Below, in pieces: positions 25,860-35,778 of a DNA stretch of 64,000 nucleotides (positions are counted from its first letter, which is position 1; each line of letters opens with the position of its first letter). Location of the stretch: the NCBI GenBank assembly GCA_963713805.1, contig CAVQNF010000036.1:62001-126000 (forward strand), given 5' to 3'. Under the pieces are notes generated by a model. The model was not told the DNA's origin. It saw nothing but the letters and a program-made list of their open reading frames with translations, and did not search any database. The position numbers were made by a program, and so were the translations under genes. The DNA comes from GAS188 sp963713805 (GTDB taxonomy: Bacteria > Pseudomonadota > Alphaproteobacteria > Rhizobiales > Beijerinckiaceae).

Positions 25860-27886
25860 ATGCTGGAATTCGACACACCTTTTCACGCGCGCATTCGCAA
25901 ACTGAAGCCCCCGACAAGCAGCGCATTTGATCCTGCCGCCTGGCTCGCTGCGCGGGACGCAGCAAGTGACGCCAACCGCTCTGATCTCGGGCTTGTTCTT
26001 GGTGCGACATGGATTGCCAGAGAGGCCGAGGCGCTGCGCCAGGCGCCGCGTGATCCCGAATTTGAGGCATTGGATGCCGGCACATCCGTTACGCTCGCGA
26101 TCGCCACCGTCAATCGCGAGTTCCTCACGGCGGGCGACATGGCCTTGGAGATGATGACCGGCGCACAAGAAGATGATGCAATCTCGTTCGGATATCTCAC
26201 TGCGCGCCCGCTCCCCGCTGGCCCTGGCGGGCAGCGTGTGTCGTTCGATGATGTGACCGAAGCTGCCGGCGATTCGGTGGAGTCATGGCTCTTCGATGCC
26301 TGGGCCAAGCCGGGCAACGGCGGTGAGATCGCGAATAATCTTGCTCCGATCGCGGCGCGCGCGATGCACCGCTATAGCATCCAGCATGCGCTCAACGACT
26401 TTTGGAACCAGTGCTGCTGGAAGGGTCGCGCCTCATGATGATCGACGGTCAGCTGACCTGGGTACCGGAGGATAGGGAGCTGGCAACCCGGCTACAGGCC
26501 GGGCTCATCCGACAGGCTGAGAATTTCATGAACTTTCCTTTCATCGATTTGGTGTCATGGGCCGCTCTTGACCCGCAACGGCGGCGAGCCTTGGCGTTAC
26601 GGCGAACGGTTACCGAGGTTTCCACCTCCGCTTCTGGCCGCCGCAAGATCCGCCTCGGGCGGCCCGCCAGCCTCTCGAAGAAACCGCCATCCATCCTCCT
26701 GGAACGTGCCGGCCTCGAAGGGAGCTATCTCGGGTTTCTCCTGGATCAGCCATTTCCGAATGATGGCCGCTTGACCTGTCGCCTTATCCTTCAAGCCTGG
26801 CACGTAGTGCTTGATCTGGCCAAGAGCGTTGCCCGACCGTTGGGACGGCCGGTCTCTCTCTCCTGGAATGAAGCGAGAAGCCTGGCACTACTGGTGTCTC
26901 GGCGGGAGCTTCAGCATGTGCTGAACCGGGCGCTTGAGATTGACGAAAGCACCACGAATGCGGTTATCGCCTTTCTGAGCTTCAAGCCTAGGGTGGCGCG
27001 CGACAAGGGGCATCGCGGTCTCTGGGCCGCGCCGATCGTGCCCATTCCTGGCGGGGCTATGCTAGCGCTGGCATTACCGGCGCTGGCCATAAGCGACGGC
27101 CTTCGCAAAACCGAGGCATGGCTCGAGCGCGGCGGAATTGACGACACCTTGTCAAAAGGCGCGCGCGGCACGCTTTATGAGGCGGGATATCGCCGAAAGG
27201 TTTGTGACGCCATCGCGAAGAACAAACTCTTCACGCATGTCCGTTGTGCGCCGCGTGGAATTAAGAAGGATGCCGAATTTAGCGAGCAAGTCGATCTGCT
27301 GGTCCGGTTGGGCGACCTGTTGATCGTCGGGGAAGTGAAGTGCTGGCTCTATCCGGCGGACTCGTTTGAGCGCTTTAACCATCTGCGGAAGCTCAAGGAG
27401 GCGGCGAACCAAGCTAATCGGAAAGCACGGCTGCTGCAGAGCCGGCCGAATATTGCGGCCGAGGCCCTTGGCCTTACCGAGGAGGAATGCCGGAGTCTGC
27501 GCGTGGCGCCTCTGGTGATCATGAACCAAGGGTTCGGATTTTCGCTCACCATCGGCGGGTGCGCTGTCACGGACGCTCTCTTCCTCCTGAACTATCTCGG
27601 TGCAGGCACAATCGACACCAGCGCAGCCATCGACCCGCGGACTGGCCGGATGATCCACGCCACGAGCACCTTCTATGACAGCGAAACACAAGCCGCCGAA
27701 CGCTTCGAGGGCGCCCTGGCTGCACCGGCAGTATTGCAGCGCTTCATTGACCGCATCTCCTGGACAACCGTTCCGTTCCCTTGCGCCTCCGGCGAGCTAA
27801 TCTACTTCGCTGTTCCGCAACTTGGCGATCTGGCCGGCACCGAGCGCACCCGCGCCAAGCGGATCATCGGGATGATATCAGCCTAA
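25860..27886 (+). CDS. Uncharacterised protein with PD-(D/E)XK nuclease-like motif
   Basis: I do not recognise the family. Two open frames (25860-26438 and 26402-27886) join smoothly as ALNDFWNQ then VLLEGSRLMMIDGQ if one G is missing near 26411, giving about 680 residues. The N-terminal third is alpha-helical with no known motif. In the C-terminal half, SEQVDLLVRLGDLLIVGEVKCWLYP has the spacing of a PD-(D/E)XK active site (Asp, then Glu-x-Lys), preceded by a helix with YEAGYRRKVCDAI. A tail with NQGFGFSLTIGGCAVTDALF follows. No helicase, methylase or transposase motif is present, so a lone nuclease, perhaps in defence or DNA repair, is an inference. It is located directly after tRNA-Asn, outside any operon, with lower GC by eye than its neighbours. 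Confidence 0.6.
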
Positions 27887-27969
27887 GCGGTGAGGCCTAG
27901 CCACGTCTGAGCGCTCGAAAGCGCGATCGCGCCGTGCCTAGTATGGCAACAAGAACGTGATTAATGGCC

Positions 27970-28110
27970 TCACACCTTTACCCCAAGCCCCAGAAGGCCA
28001 GGAGCCAAGACGAGAACGATGAGTGGCCGTCTCGCCGAAATCTGCGCCCTTGCCGCAAGTGGCCAAATGACCGCGCTTACGGCAGAAGTGACGAACTCGC
28101 GCCTCTTCAT
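27970..28110 (-). pseudogene. Remnant of a Tat-exported solute-binding protein
   Basis: The start MKRREFVTSAVSAVIWPLAARAQ is the Tat signal peptide typical of a large rhizobial ABC substrate-binding family. After about 25 residues the match is lost and the frame ends at 27970, so only the signal region survives. This fits decay in an accessory region. Confidence 0.55.
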
Positions 28111-28731
28111 TTCGGCCCCCGGAGTTTCTCGCTTAACAGTCGCGGAAGGTACGAAGAATAGCACAAACCGCTTGGAATGCAGGGCCATTCCTCGCACGGA
28201 TCAGCCGTTGGGTTTGACCCGCCGAAGCGGCATTGGTGGCCGAAGCAGAGGGAGCCCGATGGCGTCGCTCTATCATTTGTTGTTGGACGGATCGTCGATC
28301 GCGGACGTGATGCAGCAAGATGCCCGCGCACGAGACTAGAGAGTCTAAGCCGGAGACGGCTCCACAGATAGCGCAGGGCAAACATCATGCAACAGGGGCA
28401 TCCCGGAAAGCACTGGACTTCCGAGCCCTTCTGAAGATGACACGTATCGGCAAGCTTCTCCACTGATGTCGGGTGGTGCCTGTGGATGACTTTAGTGCCG
28501 CCTGCGATGAACTAGACATCATAGGACTGCGCCTCCGCCCCCTGGGCTGAAGGGAACCGTCATGTTTCGCGATCCCATCAGACTTAAGTAAATTTGTTAC
28601 ATTGTATCCGGTCGATGGGCGCACCATGTTACGACATTGGTCAGCAGGACCTGAGCCGTTGGTTCGGATCGATGCTCACCACAATGCGCGTTCAGGTGAT
28701 GAACGCCATTCGCATAAATTGGAAATCTATT
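28111..28731. other. Non-coding or decayed accessory DNA
   Basis: About 620 bases with several short open frames, none with a recognisable family or ribosome site. The composition is less GC-rich than the main chromosome, particularly from 28500 to 28730. It probably carries the promoter of the next small gene. Confidence 0.4.
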
Positions 28732-29034
28732 ATGGATGTCGTTGTAAGAACTTACAAAGGTAAGGGCTCGAAAGAGCTGTTTTCATTGCTGGAGACGCAT
28801 AAGACAGACGTTGAAAAGCTTATGCGCTCAGTCAAAGGATTTCAAAACTACACTCTAGCCCGCAGTAGTGACGGTGAAGGCGGCCTTTCGATGACGGTAT
28901 GCCAGGACAAGGCCGGCACTGAAGAGAGTGTCCGCGTTGCGAAGGAGTGGCTCTCGAAGAATGCAGCAAACATTAGCTTCGATGCGCCAAAGGTTTCCGG
29001 GGGATCTATAATCATCCACGCCACAAAGCACTAG
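28732..29034 (+). CDS. Small ABM-like (dimeric alpha/beta barrel) protein
   Basis: A 100-residue protein, MDVVVRTYKGKGSKELFSLL, then KLMRSVKGFQNYTLARS, GGLSMTVCQDKAGTEESVRV and a closing strand SGGSIIIHATKH. The layout (strand, helix, FQNYTL strand, SMTVCQD strand, helix, strand) is that of antibiotic-biosynthesis-monooxygenase-like proteins. No cofactor site is evident and the biological role is unknown. The open frame extends upstream to 28594, but the start at 28732 is chosen because the fold begins there. The AT-richer sequence suggests it is part of acquired DNA. Confidence 0.6.
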   Translation: MDVVVRTYKGKGSKELFSLLETHKTDVEKLMRSVKGFQNYTLARSSDGEGGLSMTVCQDKAGTEESVRVAKEWLSKNAANISFDAPKVSGGSIIIHATKH

Positions 29035-29827
29035 CTTTCAATGACTTTGCCCGGTCGAGCAACGAGCCGGCCGGGCTTTCCGCTCCATGTCGGTCCTGCA
29101 CTAACGGACCTTCGATAACCCCCAGCCACGAGATTCTGCCGCCCCGAACAGTAAGCCAGCGGCCCCCATCCTGTACTTATCTAGCCACTTGTCGAGCCGC
29201 ACGAACCCCCAAAGCATCGGGGAGAGCCCCGGGAACATGGTCCACAGGCCAAGGTTATGCCGGTGGAGCTTCGCGTAGCTACGGGTCAGAGCCAACGCTC
29301 AATTGTCCGGATACTGGGTAAAGAATCCACCGTCTCCTTTCTCTGGAAAATCCGTCGCATCTACCTCGATTTGTCCACGCTTGGCCGGATCCATGGACAA
29401 ATGCACGACACGCCTCCGCCGCACAGGCGCGCAACGGCGCAATATAGGAATTGCTCAAACTCATGCGGGCCGGGCATTACGATTGTCGCCGGGTCAGTGC
29501 CTCAGCGGTTTCTGGCGTATTTACCCCACGATAAGGTCTGTGGGCGATAGCCCAGCTCGTTCGGGAGATCGTCGACCTCGGTGCGTTCGTTGCGTGCCTC
29601 ACGGGAGTGTGTGTGCATCGACCCATTCTCCAGCTGCCGCTCGACGCTTGCCTATCGCCACTCGTCGGATAGCGCTGCAGTAAATTACACCAAGAAGCCT
29701 CGGTTCTTAAATAAACATTAGTGAATTTGATTTGGAATTTGCAAACCGACCTGGATGGATAAATTATAATCTTTTGAACTGTGACACTTCCGGCATCATA
29801 TTGTTGTTTTAGCGCATAAGCACAAAC
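29035..29827. other. Accessory intergenic region, 790 bases
   Basis: No supported gene. A 64-codon minus-strand frame at 29101-29295, rich in Trp and Leu (LGLWTMFPGLSPMLWGFVRL), is the only candidate; it lacks a recognisable family. The last 150 bases are AT-rich and likely hold the promoter of the exopolysaccharide genes. Confidence 0.45.
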
Positions 29828-31130
29828 ATGCCCCACACCGATTACTTGCAGCGCTTTGTTCGCAACCGGATGGTTCGCCTCGGGTTGGCCTTTTCACTGA
29901 TCGCACTGAGCGTGTGGGCGTTTCTGCCTTATGTCAGCTATCGGATATCGAGCTCGGCATTCGTCAATGCGGAGCTTCAGCGCGTGACAGCCCCGATCGC
30001 GGGAAGGCTCACGAGCGATCTTCCGCACAGGGGTAATTTCATCGAGCGATCGACCGCGATGACACTCATCAAGGCATTGTCTCCAGACGAGGGGCATCTT
30101 CTTCACCTCGGCGCTCAAATCGCCGAGGCCAAGGAGCGCGCCGCGTTGGCACGCAGTCAATTGGCGGAGATTGCGACGGCCGACGCCGACCTCGCCAAGC
30201 GTGCACAGATCTACCGCGAGGGCATGATCGAGCGCCTGGGCCATGAACGAGACGAGACGGAAGCGGAAAAAACCGGGTGTCAGGCGGAAGCCGGTCAGCG
30301 GCGCGAAGTTCGTTTGCAGATGGAAGAGCTCGTCAAAGCCGGCACGGCATCACAGATTCGCAGCGCCGAAGCGCTTGCGTTACAGCAAGCCACCTCGACG
30401 CATTGCCTGATGGCCGGCGCGCGTCTCGACCGACTTCAGGCCGAATTGGCTTCGGCGCAAGAAGGCGTGTTCCTGGAAGACGGCGCCAATGACGCGCCTT
30501 ATTCGCAGCAGCAGCGCGATCGTCTATTCCTGCGGCGGCAGGAACTCGAGAGCAAGGTGTTGGACGAGAGCCTGCAATCCTCGCAGCTCGCCACGGCAGA
30601 ATTGGCGCAAGAGCGAGATCGGCTCGATCACCTCAGCCATTTTGACCTCACGCTGCCGGCAGGTCATGTGGTCTGGTCGGTCGCTGCCAGTCCGGGCTCC
30701 AGCGTATCGGAAGGACAAACTCTCTTCGACCTTGCGGATTGCGAAGAATCGATTTGTCATCGTGCAGCTTCCGGACCGTGATTTCGAGCAGATCAAAGCC
30801 GCCGCGCCCGCTCTGGTGCGGTTGATCGGGAGCGATGATTGGAAGCAGGGCTATGTTCGACAGGTTCGCGGCTCCGCGGCCCGGGTGGACGATCGGCTAC
30901 TGGCGGCGCAGGTCCCCCGCCCGAATTCGAATAGCATCACCGTCGAAATCGGCTTACCGCCGGGCGGCAGGCAAACGGACCGCAACAATTTCTGCAACAT
31001 TGGTCGCGTCGCCGAGGTTCGCTTCCAGCGTTCCGGATTTGGCCTCCCGCGCGGATGGAGCAAAAGTTTCCAACAATTGGTGAGCTATTTCAAATCCGGG
31101 GCCGCGGCGGATCAAGGCGCACGCAATTGA
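29828..31130 (+). CDS. HlyD-type membrane fusion protein for exopolysaccharide export
   Basis: Periplasmic adaptor anchored by one N-terminal helix (LGLAFSLIALSVWAFLPYV). A first lipoyl half with VNAELQRVTAPIAGRL comes next, then a long coiled coil (about residues 90-260, rich in Glu/Ala/Gln). The second lipoyl half includes LTLPAGHVVWSVAASPGSSV and GQTLFDLADC. The end (NRFVIVQLPDRDFEQIKA through IGRVAEVRFQRS) lies in the next frame, broken near 30745, giving about 433 residues. The stop at 31130 is 1 bp before the glycosyltransferase start. The pair resembles BgsB-BgsA (mixed-linkage beta-glucan) and Alg44-Alg8 arrangements. The frame break may be a sequencing error. Confidence 0.8.
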
Positions 31131-31131
31131 G

Positions 31132-33270
31132 ATGCGCGCCAACTCGCTCCCATTCTTCCAGCTCTTCGCGCCAACCATTTTTGTTATCGGCGCTATCTAT
31201 CTTCTGGGCTCCCTGCTGCCGATGGCGCGCAGTTGGGCGCGATGTTTCATATTTGCCGTCGTCTGGTCGGTTATTGCCTGGTACCTCCATTGGCGGCTGA
31301 CCGTCACCATTCTACCGGCGAAAGGAGAATGGTACGAGGTCGGCTGGGTCTGGTTGTGCTTTGCCGTTGAACTATTGGCGATCGCCGACGGCCTCATCCT
31401 CTACGTCATGCTCTTGCGGACGAGCGACCGTCGCGCCGAGGCCGACCGTCATGAGATGCGGTTGCGCACACTGCCACCCGGACAGCTTCCGTCGGTCGAC
31501 CTCTACATTCCGACTTACAATGAACCGATCGAGGTGCTCGAGAAAACGATCACCGGCGCTCTTTGCCTCGACTATCCCAATCTCAGCGTCTGGGTTCTGG
31601 ATGACGGCCGCCGGCCATGGTTGAAGGCATTCTGCGAGGCCAAGGGAGTCGGCTATCTCAACCGGCCCGACAATGCGCATGCGAAGGCGGGCAATATCAA
31701 TCACGCATTGAGCCGCACGAACGCCGAGTTCGTGGCCATCTTCGACGCGGATTTCGTCCCCCAACGCAATTTCCTCATGCGCACCATGGGGTTCTTTTCC
31801 GACCCCGAGATCGGCATCGTGCAGGTGCCACACGCCTTCTACAATCACGACCCGATGCAGGCCAATCTGGCGCTGCGCAAGTCGTTACCGGACGAACAGC
31901 GTTTCTTCTTCGATGTGATCATGCCGAGCCGGGATGCTTGGAACGCTGCGTTTTGCTGCGGCTCCAATTCGGTGACGCGGCGGACCGCGCTACGAGCCAT
32001 CGGCGACAGGCTTCCTACCCAGTCGATTACCGAGGATATGTTGCTGAGCATGACGCTGCTGCGCAAAGGCTACGTGACGCGCTATTTATGCGAACGTCTT
32101 GCATTCGGACTGGCTCCCGAAACCGTCAATGCCTTCTTTGTGCAGCGCAAGCGGTGGGCGCGGGGGGCGATCCAAATCCTTTTCCTCAAGAACGGCCCCC
32201 TCGGCCGCGACCTGCCCCTCATGCAGCGGCTATTGTTCTTGCCAAGTCACTGGCTATCGCTGGGGTGCAAATCCTTGATCGCCATTGTGGCGCCGCTCGT
32301 GTTCCTGTGGACGGGCGTTTCGCCAGTTTTCGATGTCACCCCGGCCGACGTGCTCTACTATTTCGTGCCAACCGTCCTTGCGATTGCCGGTGGCGTCGTG
32401 GCGTACGCGCCCGAAGAGTATTTTCCGCTGGCATCCCACGTCCAAGGTACTTTTCTGAGCTTCAAGATCCTCCCGACCGTGGTGGAAACACTCGTGCGGC
32501 CATTCGGCCACCCGTTCACGGTCACCCCGAAGGGTGGCGTGAGCCAGACATCGGATTACGCGCGAGGAATTTTCTGGACTGCCGCCACCTTGATGGCATT
32601 GACGTTCCTGGGCCTGCTCATCAATTCGATCCCGGAATGGCGCATCGTGAATACCGCCGAGGTGATACCGATCGTCGCATTCTGGTCGGCCATCAACGTG
32701 GTCGTGCTGTTTCTCATCTGCATGATGTCGCTGCAGGCGCCGATGCGCCGCGGTGAGGAGCGCTTCGAGCTGAACGAGCCGATCTGGATCGTAAGCCGCA
32801 ACGGCACCATATCGACGGGCTATATCAAGGATCTTTCTCTCTCCGGCGTGGGCCTGGAGGGGGACTTGAAAAGGGCATTTGACGCTCGTGCCGGCGATCA
32901 GGTCCGCGTCTTTATCGCCGAGGTCGGCTTCATCGCCGGCACGGTGGCGCGCCAGGTCGGACAATTCGTCGGCATCCAATTCACTCTGCCGCCTTCGGTC
33001 GAGCGCGATCTCTTGATCCGTAAGATGTTTACCGCGGGGCACGACACGACTAGCGTCAGCGCCTCGACATGGTCGGTGACCGGCGCAATGTTCAAGACCA
33101 TCTGGCAAAGTCGCACGGAGATGCTGAAGCGTTCCGTCAACATGACCCCGGATGTCGCCCCTGCCCCACCGATCGAGAAGCTGGCGGCGCGAAGTCTCGT
33201 CATTTCGCCTCAGTCCGAAAAGCTGCGTCTCTCGGAACTTGTCAAAGAACGTCGATCAATCGCTGCCTGA
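31132..33270 (+). CDS. Membrane beta-glycan synthase (GT2, BcsA-like) with C-terminal PilZ domain
   Basis: Processive glycosyltransferase that polymerises and translocates a polysaccharide across the inner membrane. Three N-terminal membrane helices (to about residue 95) precede the GT2 domain with its D, DxD, TED and QxxRW motifs: WVLDDGRRPW, IFDADFVPQ, SITEDMLLS and QRKRWARGA. At least four more helices follow. The PilZ domain then shows RRGEERFELNEP and DLSLSGVGLEG, matching the RxxxR and (D/N)xSxxG c-di-GMP motifs. Length is 712 residues in one frame. It is coupled to the HlyD protein upstream. No BcsB, cellulase or bcsC gene is present, so cellulose itself is less likely than a BgsA-type beta-glucan; BgsA of Sinorhizobium, as I recall, lacks a PilZ domain. 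Product unproven. Confidence 0.9.
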   Translation: MRANSLPFFQLFAPTIFVIGAIYLLGSLLPMARSWARCFIFAVVWSVIAWYLHWRLTVTILPAKGEWYEVGWVWLCFAVELLAIADGLILYVMLLRTSDRRAEADRHEMRLRTLPPGQLPSVDLYIPTYNEPIEVLEKTITGALCLDYPNLSVWVLDDGRRPWLKAFCEAKGVGYLNRPDNAHAKAGNINHALSRTNAEFVAIFDADFVPQRNFLMRTMGFFSDPEIGIVQVPHAFYNHDPMQANLALRKSLPDEQRFFFDVIMPSRDAWNAAFCCGSNSVTRRTALRAIGDRLPTQSITEDMLLSMTLLRKGYVTRYLCERLAFGLAPETVNAFFVQRKRWARGAIQILFLKNGPLGRDLPLMQRLLFLPSHWLSLGCKSLIAIVAPLVFLWTGVSPVFDVTPADVLYYFVPTVLAIAGGVVAYAPEEYFPLASHVQGTFLSFKILPTVVETLVRPFGHPFTVTPKGGVSQTSDYARGIFWTAATLMALTFLGLLINSIPEWRIVNTAEVIPIVAFWSAINVVVLFLICMMSLQAPMRRGEERFELNEPIWIVSRNGTISTGYIKDLSLSGVGLEGDLKRAFDARAGDQVRVFIAEVGFIAGTVARQVGQFVGIQFTLPPSVERDLLIRKMFTAGHDTTSVSASTWSVTGAMFKTIWQSRTEMLKRSVNMTPDVAPAPPIEKLAARSLVISPQSEKLRLSELVKERRSIAA

Positions 33271-33844
33271 GACCACTTGGGTCGACGCGACCTCGTCGCC
33301 GATCTTAAGGATCTGTCGGCGCACGAGCGCCTTGTTGAGCCGACTCCGCGGGCGAAGCCCGAAGCTCGCGAGCCCTCGCTTCCCAGGATTAGCACGATGG
33401 CGAACGTGGTCTCGGCCGCGTAACCGGGGCGGCGATCCTGTCTGAGCAGGGGTCGGAACGACACTCGGCTGCAATGGGGCTGCAAGCAGCGAGCCCGTTG
33501 GCTTTCGCGGCTCCTGCAAGCTCGCGCCCGTCTCGCCGCGCGCCGTAAGGCGACGCCGCGAGCGAGCTTTGAACGGGTGGGGAGGCCTGTCGAACGGGTC
33601 GCGGAGAGGCACGTTCTTCATCCCGCCGGGCTGCCACGAAAAAGCATCCGAGGAACGGTTACCGCCTTCACGCGTTTGCCGAGCGCGTGCGACGAGGAGG
33701 GGGGTCGCTACACTCCCTTCTATCGATGAACCCCTGCATCGGCTCTCTATCGCCATCTTGTGCCGAGCGCCGGACAGGACGCGCAGTCCTTCATCGAGCC
33801 TGGAGAAAAATCGCAACCGACGCTCCTCGAAAAAGGGACCTGGA
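33271..33844. other. Intergenic region, 570 bases
   Basis: No gene or RNA recognised. The GC content returns to the chromosomal level here, which I take as the likely far edge of the accessory stretch that starts at tRNA-Asn. Confidence 0.4.
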
Positions 33845-34963
33845 ATGGAAGCCCCCGATCTCAAGCGCAAGCTCGTCGCCATCGTGGCCGGGGATTTCGA
33901 GGGCTTCAGCCGGCATATGGAGCGGGACGAGGCCGGAACATTGGCCGTGCTTTCAAGCCACCGTCGGATCATCGATGCCGCCATCTCCGAATACGGCGGA
34001 CGCATAACAGGCACCGCGGGCGATTCCGTTCTGGCCGAATTCGAAAGCGTTGTCTCGGCCATCAACTGCGCGGTCCAGATACAGCAGGTGCTCGGCGAGG
34101 AGAACGCAAGCCTTGACGAGGAGCGGCGGCTTTCGCTCCGCATCGGGATCAACGTGGGCGATGTGATGGTGAAGGATGGAGACATCTTCGGGGACGGCGT
34201 CAATATCGCGGCTCGATTGGAGGCGCTGGCGGAGCCGGGCGGCATTTGCGTGTCGAGGGGCGTGCGCGATCATTTGCGCAAGCATCGCATCGTCGGGTTC
34301 GACGATCTCGGCGAGCAGAAGGTGAAGAACATCGCCCAACCCGTGCGCGCCTTCAAGGTCCGCTTCAGGGAGGGTCCCGGAGAAGAAGCTGACGACCTTA
34401 AAGCCGCGCCAGATGACATGGTCGAGACCGGCCTCATGGCTTCCCCCTCCCCGCTCGATGAAAATGTCGAGGATGTCGAGCTCACGTTCTGGAACAGCAT
34501 CAAGGACAGCGAGAATTCCCTGGAGTTCGACGCTTATCTCGAGCGCTATCCCGACGGAGCCTTTGCGCTTCTCGCAAGGACCCGTCGCGACAATCTACTC
34601 GCGGCCGCGGCCGAGAGGGCGGGCTCCGCGAGAGCCAATCCGGAAGACCTCGCGGTCGAGCTCGCCTTCTGGGAAGCCGCCAAGGAGAGCAACAAGCGCG
34701 CCGAGCTCGAGGCCTATCTCGAACGCTATCCCGAAGGTGAGTTCGTGACCCTCGCCGAGGTCCGTTTGCGATCCTTGGAGGGTTCGGCAGTCGAGGCTGT
34801 GGCCGGCGAAGAAGCCGGCGAAGTCGAGCTCACCTTCTGGAACAGCATCAAGGACAGCGACGATCCTGAGATGTTCCGGGCCTATCTGAAGAGGTATCCC
34901 GAAGGCGCTTTTGCCGACCTTGCGCGGATCAAGCTCGAGCGGGGTGCGGCGCCGGTTCGGTGA
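33845..34963 (+). CDS. Class III adenylate/guanylate cyclase with three C-terminal repeats
   Basis: Makes cAMP or cGMP. The catalytic domain (about residues 5-175) has the metal-binding segment VAGDFEGFSRHMERDEAGTL, then GDSVLAEFESVVSAINCAVQ, GINVGDVMVKDGDIFGDGVN and AARLEALAEPGGICVS with the transition-state Asn and Arg. After a linker come three repeats of about 45 residues sharing the pattern VELTFWNSIKDS - EAYLERYPEGEFA - LARIRL (at roughly residues 213, 277 and 325). Such repeats follow cyclase domains in many rhizobial proteins and may form helical-hairpin docking modules. No membrane helix is present. The start at 33845 has only a weak purine run upstream; an upstream open extension is not supported. 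Confidence 0.88.
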   Translation: MEAPDLKRKLVAIVAGDFEGFSRHMERDEAGTLAVLSSHRRIIDAAISEYGGRITGTAGDSVLAEFESVVSAINCAVQIQQVLGEENASLDEERRLSLRIGINVGDVMVKDGDIFGDGVNIAARLEALAEPGGICVSRGVRDHLRKHRIVGFDDLGEQKVKNIAQPVRAFKVRFREGPGEEADDLKAAPDDMVETGLMASPSPLDENVEDVELTFWNSIKDSENSLEFDAYLERYPDGAFALLARTRRDNLLAAAAERAGSARANPEDLAVELAFWEAAKESNKRAELEAYLERYPEGEFVTLAEVRLRSLEGSAVEAVAGEEAGEVELTFWNSIKDSDDPEMFRAYLKRYPEGAFADLARIKLERGAAPVR

Positions 34964-35089
34964 CCTGCCGAAGGGTGAACGTCGGGTCGGCGATCCTCGT
35001 CGCGGCGTTTTCTCGGCGAAGTCGAGGGAACACCCGAAAGGCCGCGCGAGTTGGCCACGCCTGCGGGAAAATCAAGCCGGCTGGAAAAC

Positions 35090-35695
35090 ATGACCAAGAT
35101 CCCCATGCTCAGCGACGCCCCTGCCGCCGAGCGCGTGCGCGAAAGCGAGGATGTCCGGGAACTCGAGGGCAGGCGAGAATTCGGTCAGGCCGCCGGGCTC
35201 GAAGTTTCGCGGGCACCTCCGCGCAGGATGATCTCGGCGGCCATTGCGTTCGTCTGCGTCGCCGCGACAAGCATCTCGAGCTATATTTTCACCAATCCGG
35301 AAATGCCGCGGATCGACCCTGTCGTCGAATTTCCGTGGTTCGTGCCGCTCGGCCCCTATTTCGGCTTCATCTGGCTCGGCCTCACCATCAGCATCGTGGC
35401 CTCGTTCTATCTTGTCCTGCGCTCCTCGCCTGACAACAAGCTGAGGCGCAAAGCCATCGCGGCCTATGTGACGCAGTTCGCCCTTCACACCGCATGGGCG
35501 TGGCTGCTCTTTGCCCGTCGCGCACCCATCGAAAGCCTTTGCGCGGTGGTTCCATTCGTGATCGTCGTCGTTGCCGCCGTTTGGATGACCGCTCAGATCG
35601 ACAAGCGAGCAAGCCTTTTGCTCGCGCCCTATCTCGCCTGGGCCCTTTTCGCCTTGCTGGCAACGGCTCGCATCGCGGCGGAGCTGACGAAATGA
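35090..35695 (+). CDS. TspO/MBR family-like membrane protein
   Basis: Five membrane helices: RMISAAIAFVCVAATSISSY, WFVPLGPYFGFIWLGLTI with the next helix, TQFALHTAWAWLLFARRAPI, ESLCAVVPFVIVVVAAVWMT and LLLAPYLAWALFALLATARI. The WAWLLF-like Trp motif and the PYLAWALFA end are characteristic of TspO, which binds tetrapyrroles and senses oxygen or light in phototrophic alphaproteobacteria. A 40-residue N-terminal extension precedes the first helix. I prefer the ATG at 35090 to the upstream TTG at 35051. No photosynthesis genes are in this window. Confidence 0.75.
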   Translation: MTKIPMLSDAPAAERVRESEDVRELEGRREFGQAAGLEVSRAPPRRMISAAIAFVCVAATSISSYIFTNPEMPRIDPVVEFPWFVPLGPYFGFIWLGLTISIVASFYLVLRSSPDNKLRRKAIAAYVTQFALHTAWAWLLFARRAPIESLCAVVPFVIVVVAAVWMTAQIDKRASLLLAPYLAWALFALLATARIAAELTK

Positions 35696-35778
35696 GGACC
35701 GGCCCCCATCGCCGCGCATTTTGCTGACGCGCCCATGCCCGAACATCTCGCTCGAAGGCACCGGGCGGAAGGACGATC

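Noticed and set aside
29101..29295. A 64-codon minus-strand frame with a Trp-rich segment
   Set aside because: It may be real, but there is no ribosome site, no family and no neighbour to support it, so it is mentioned only in the intergenic entry.
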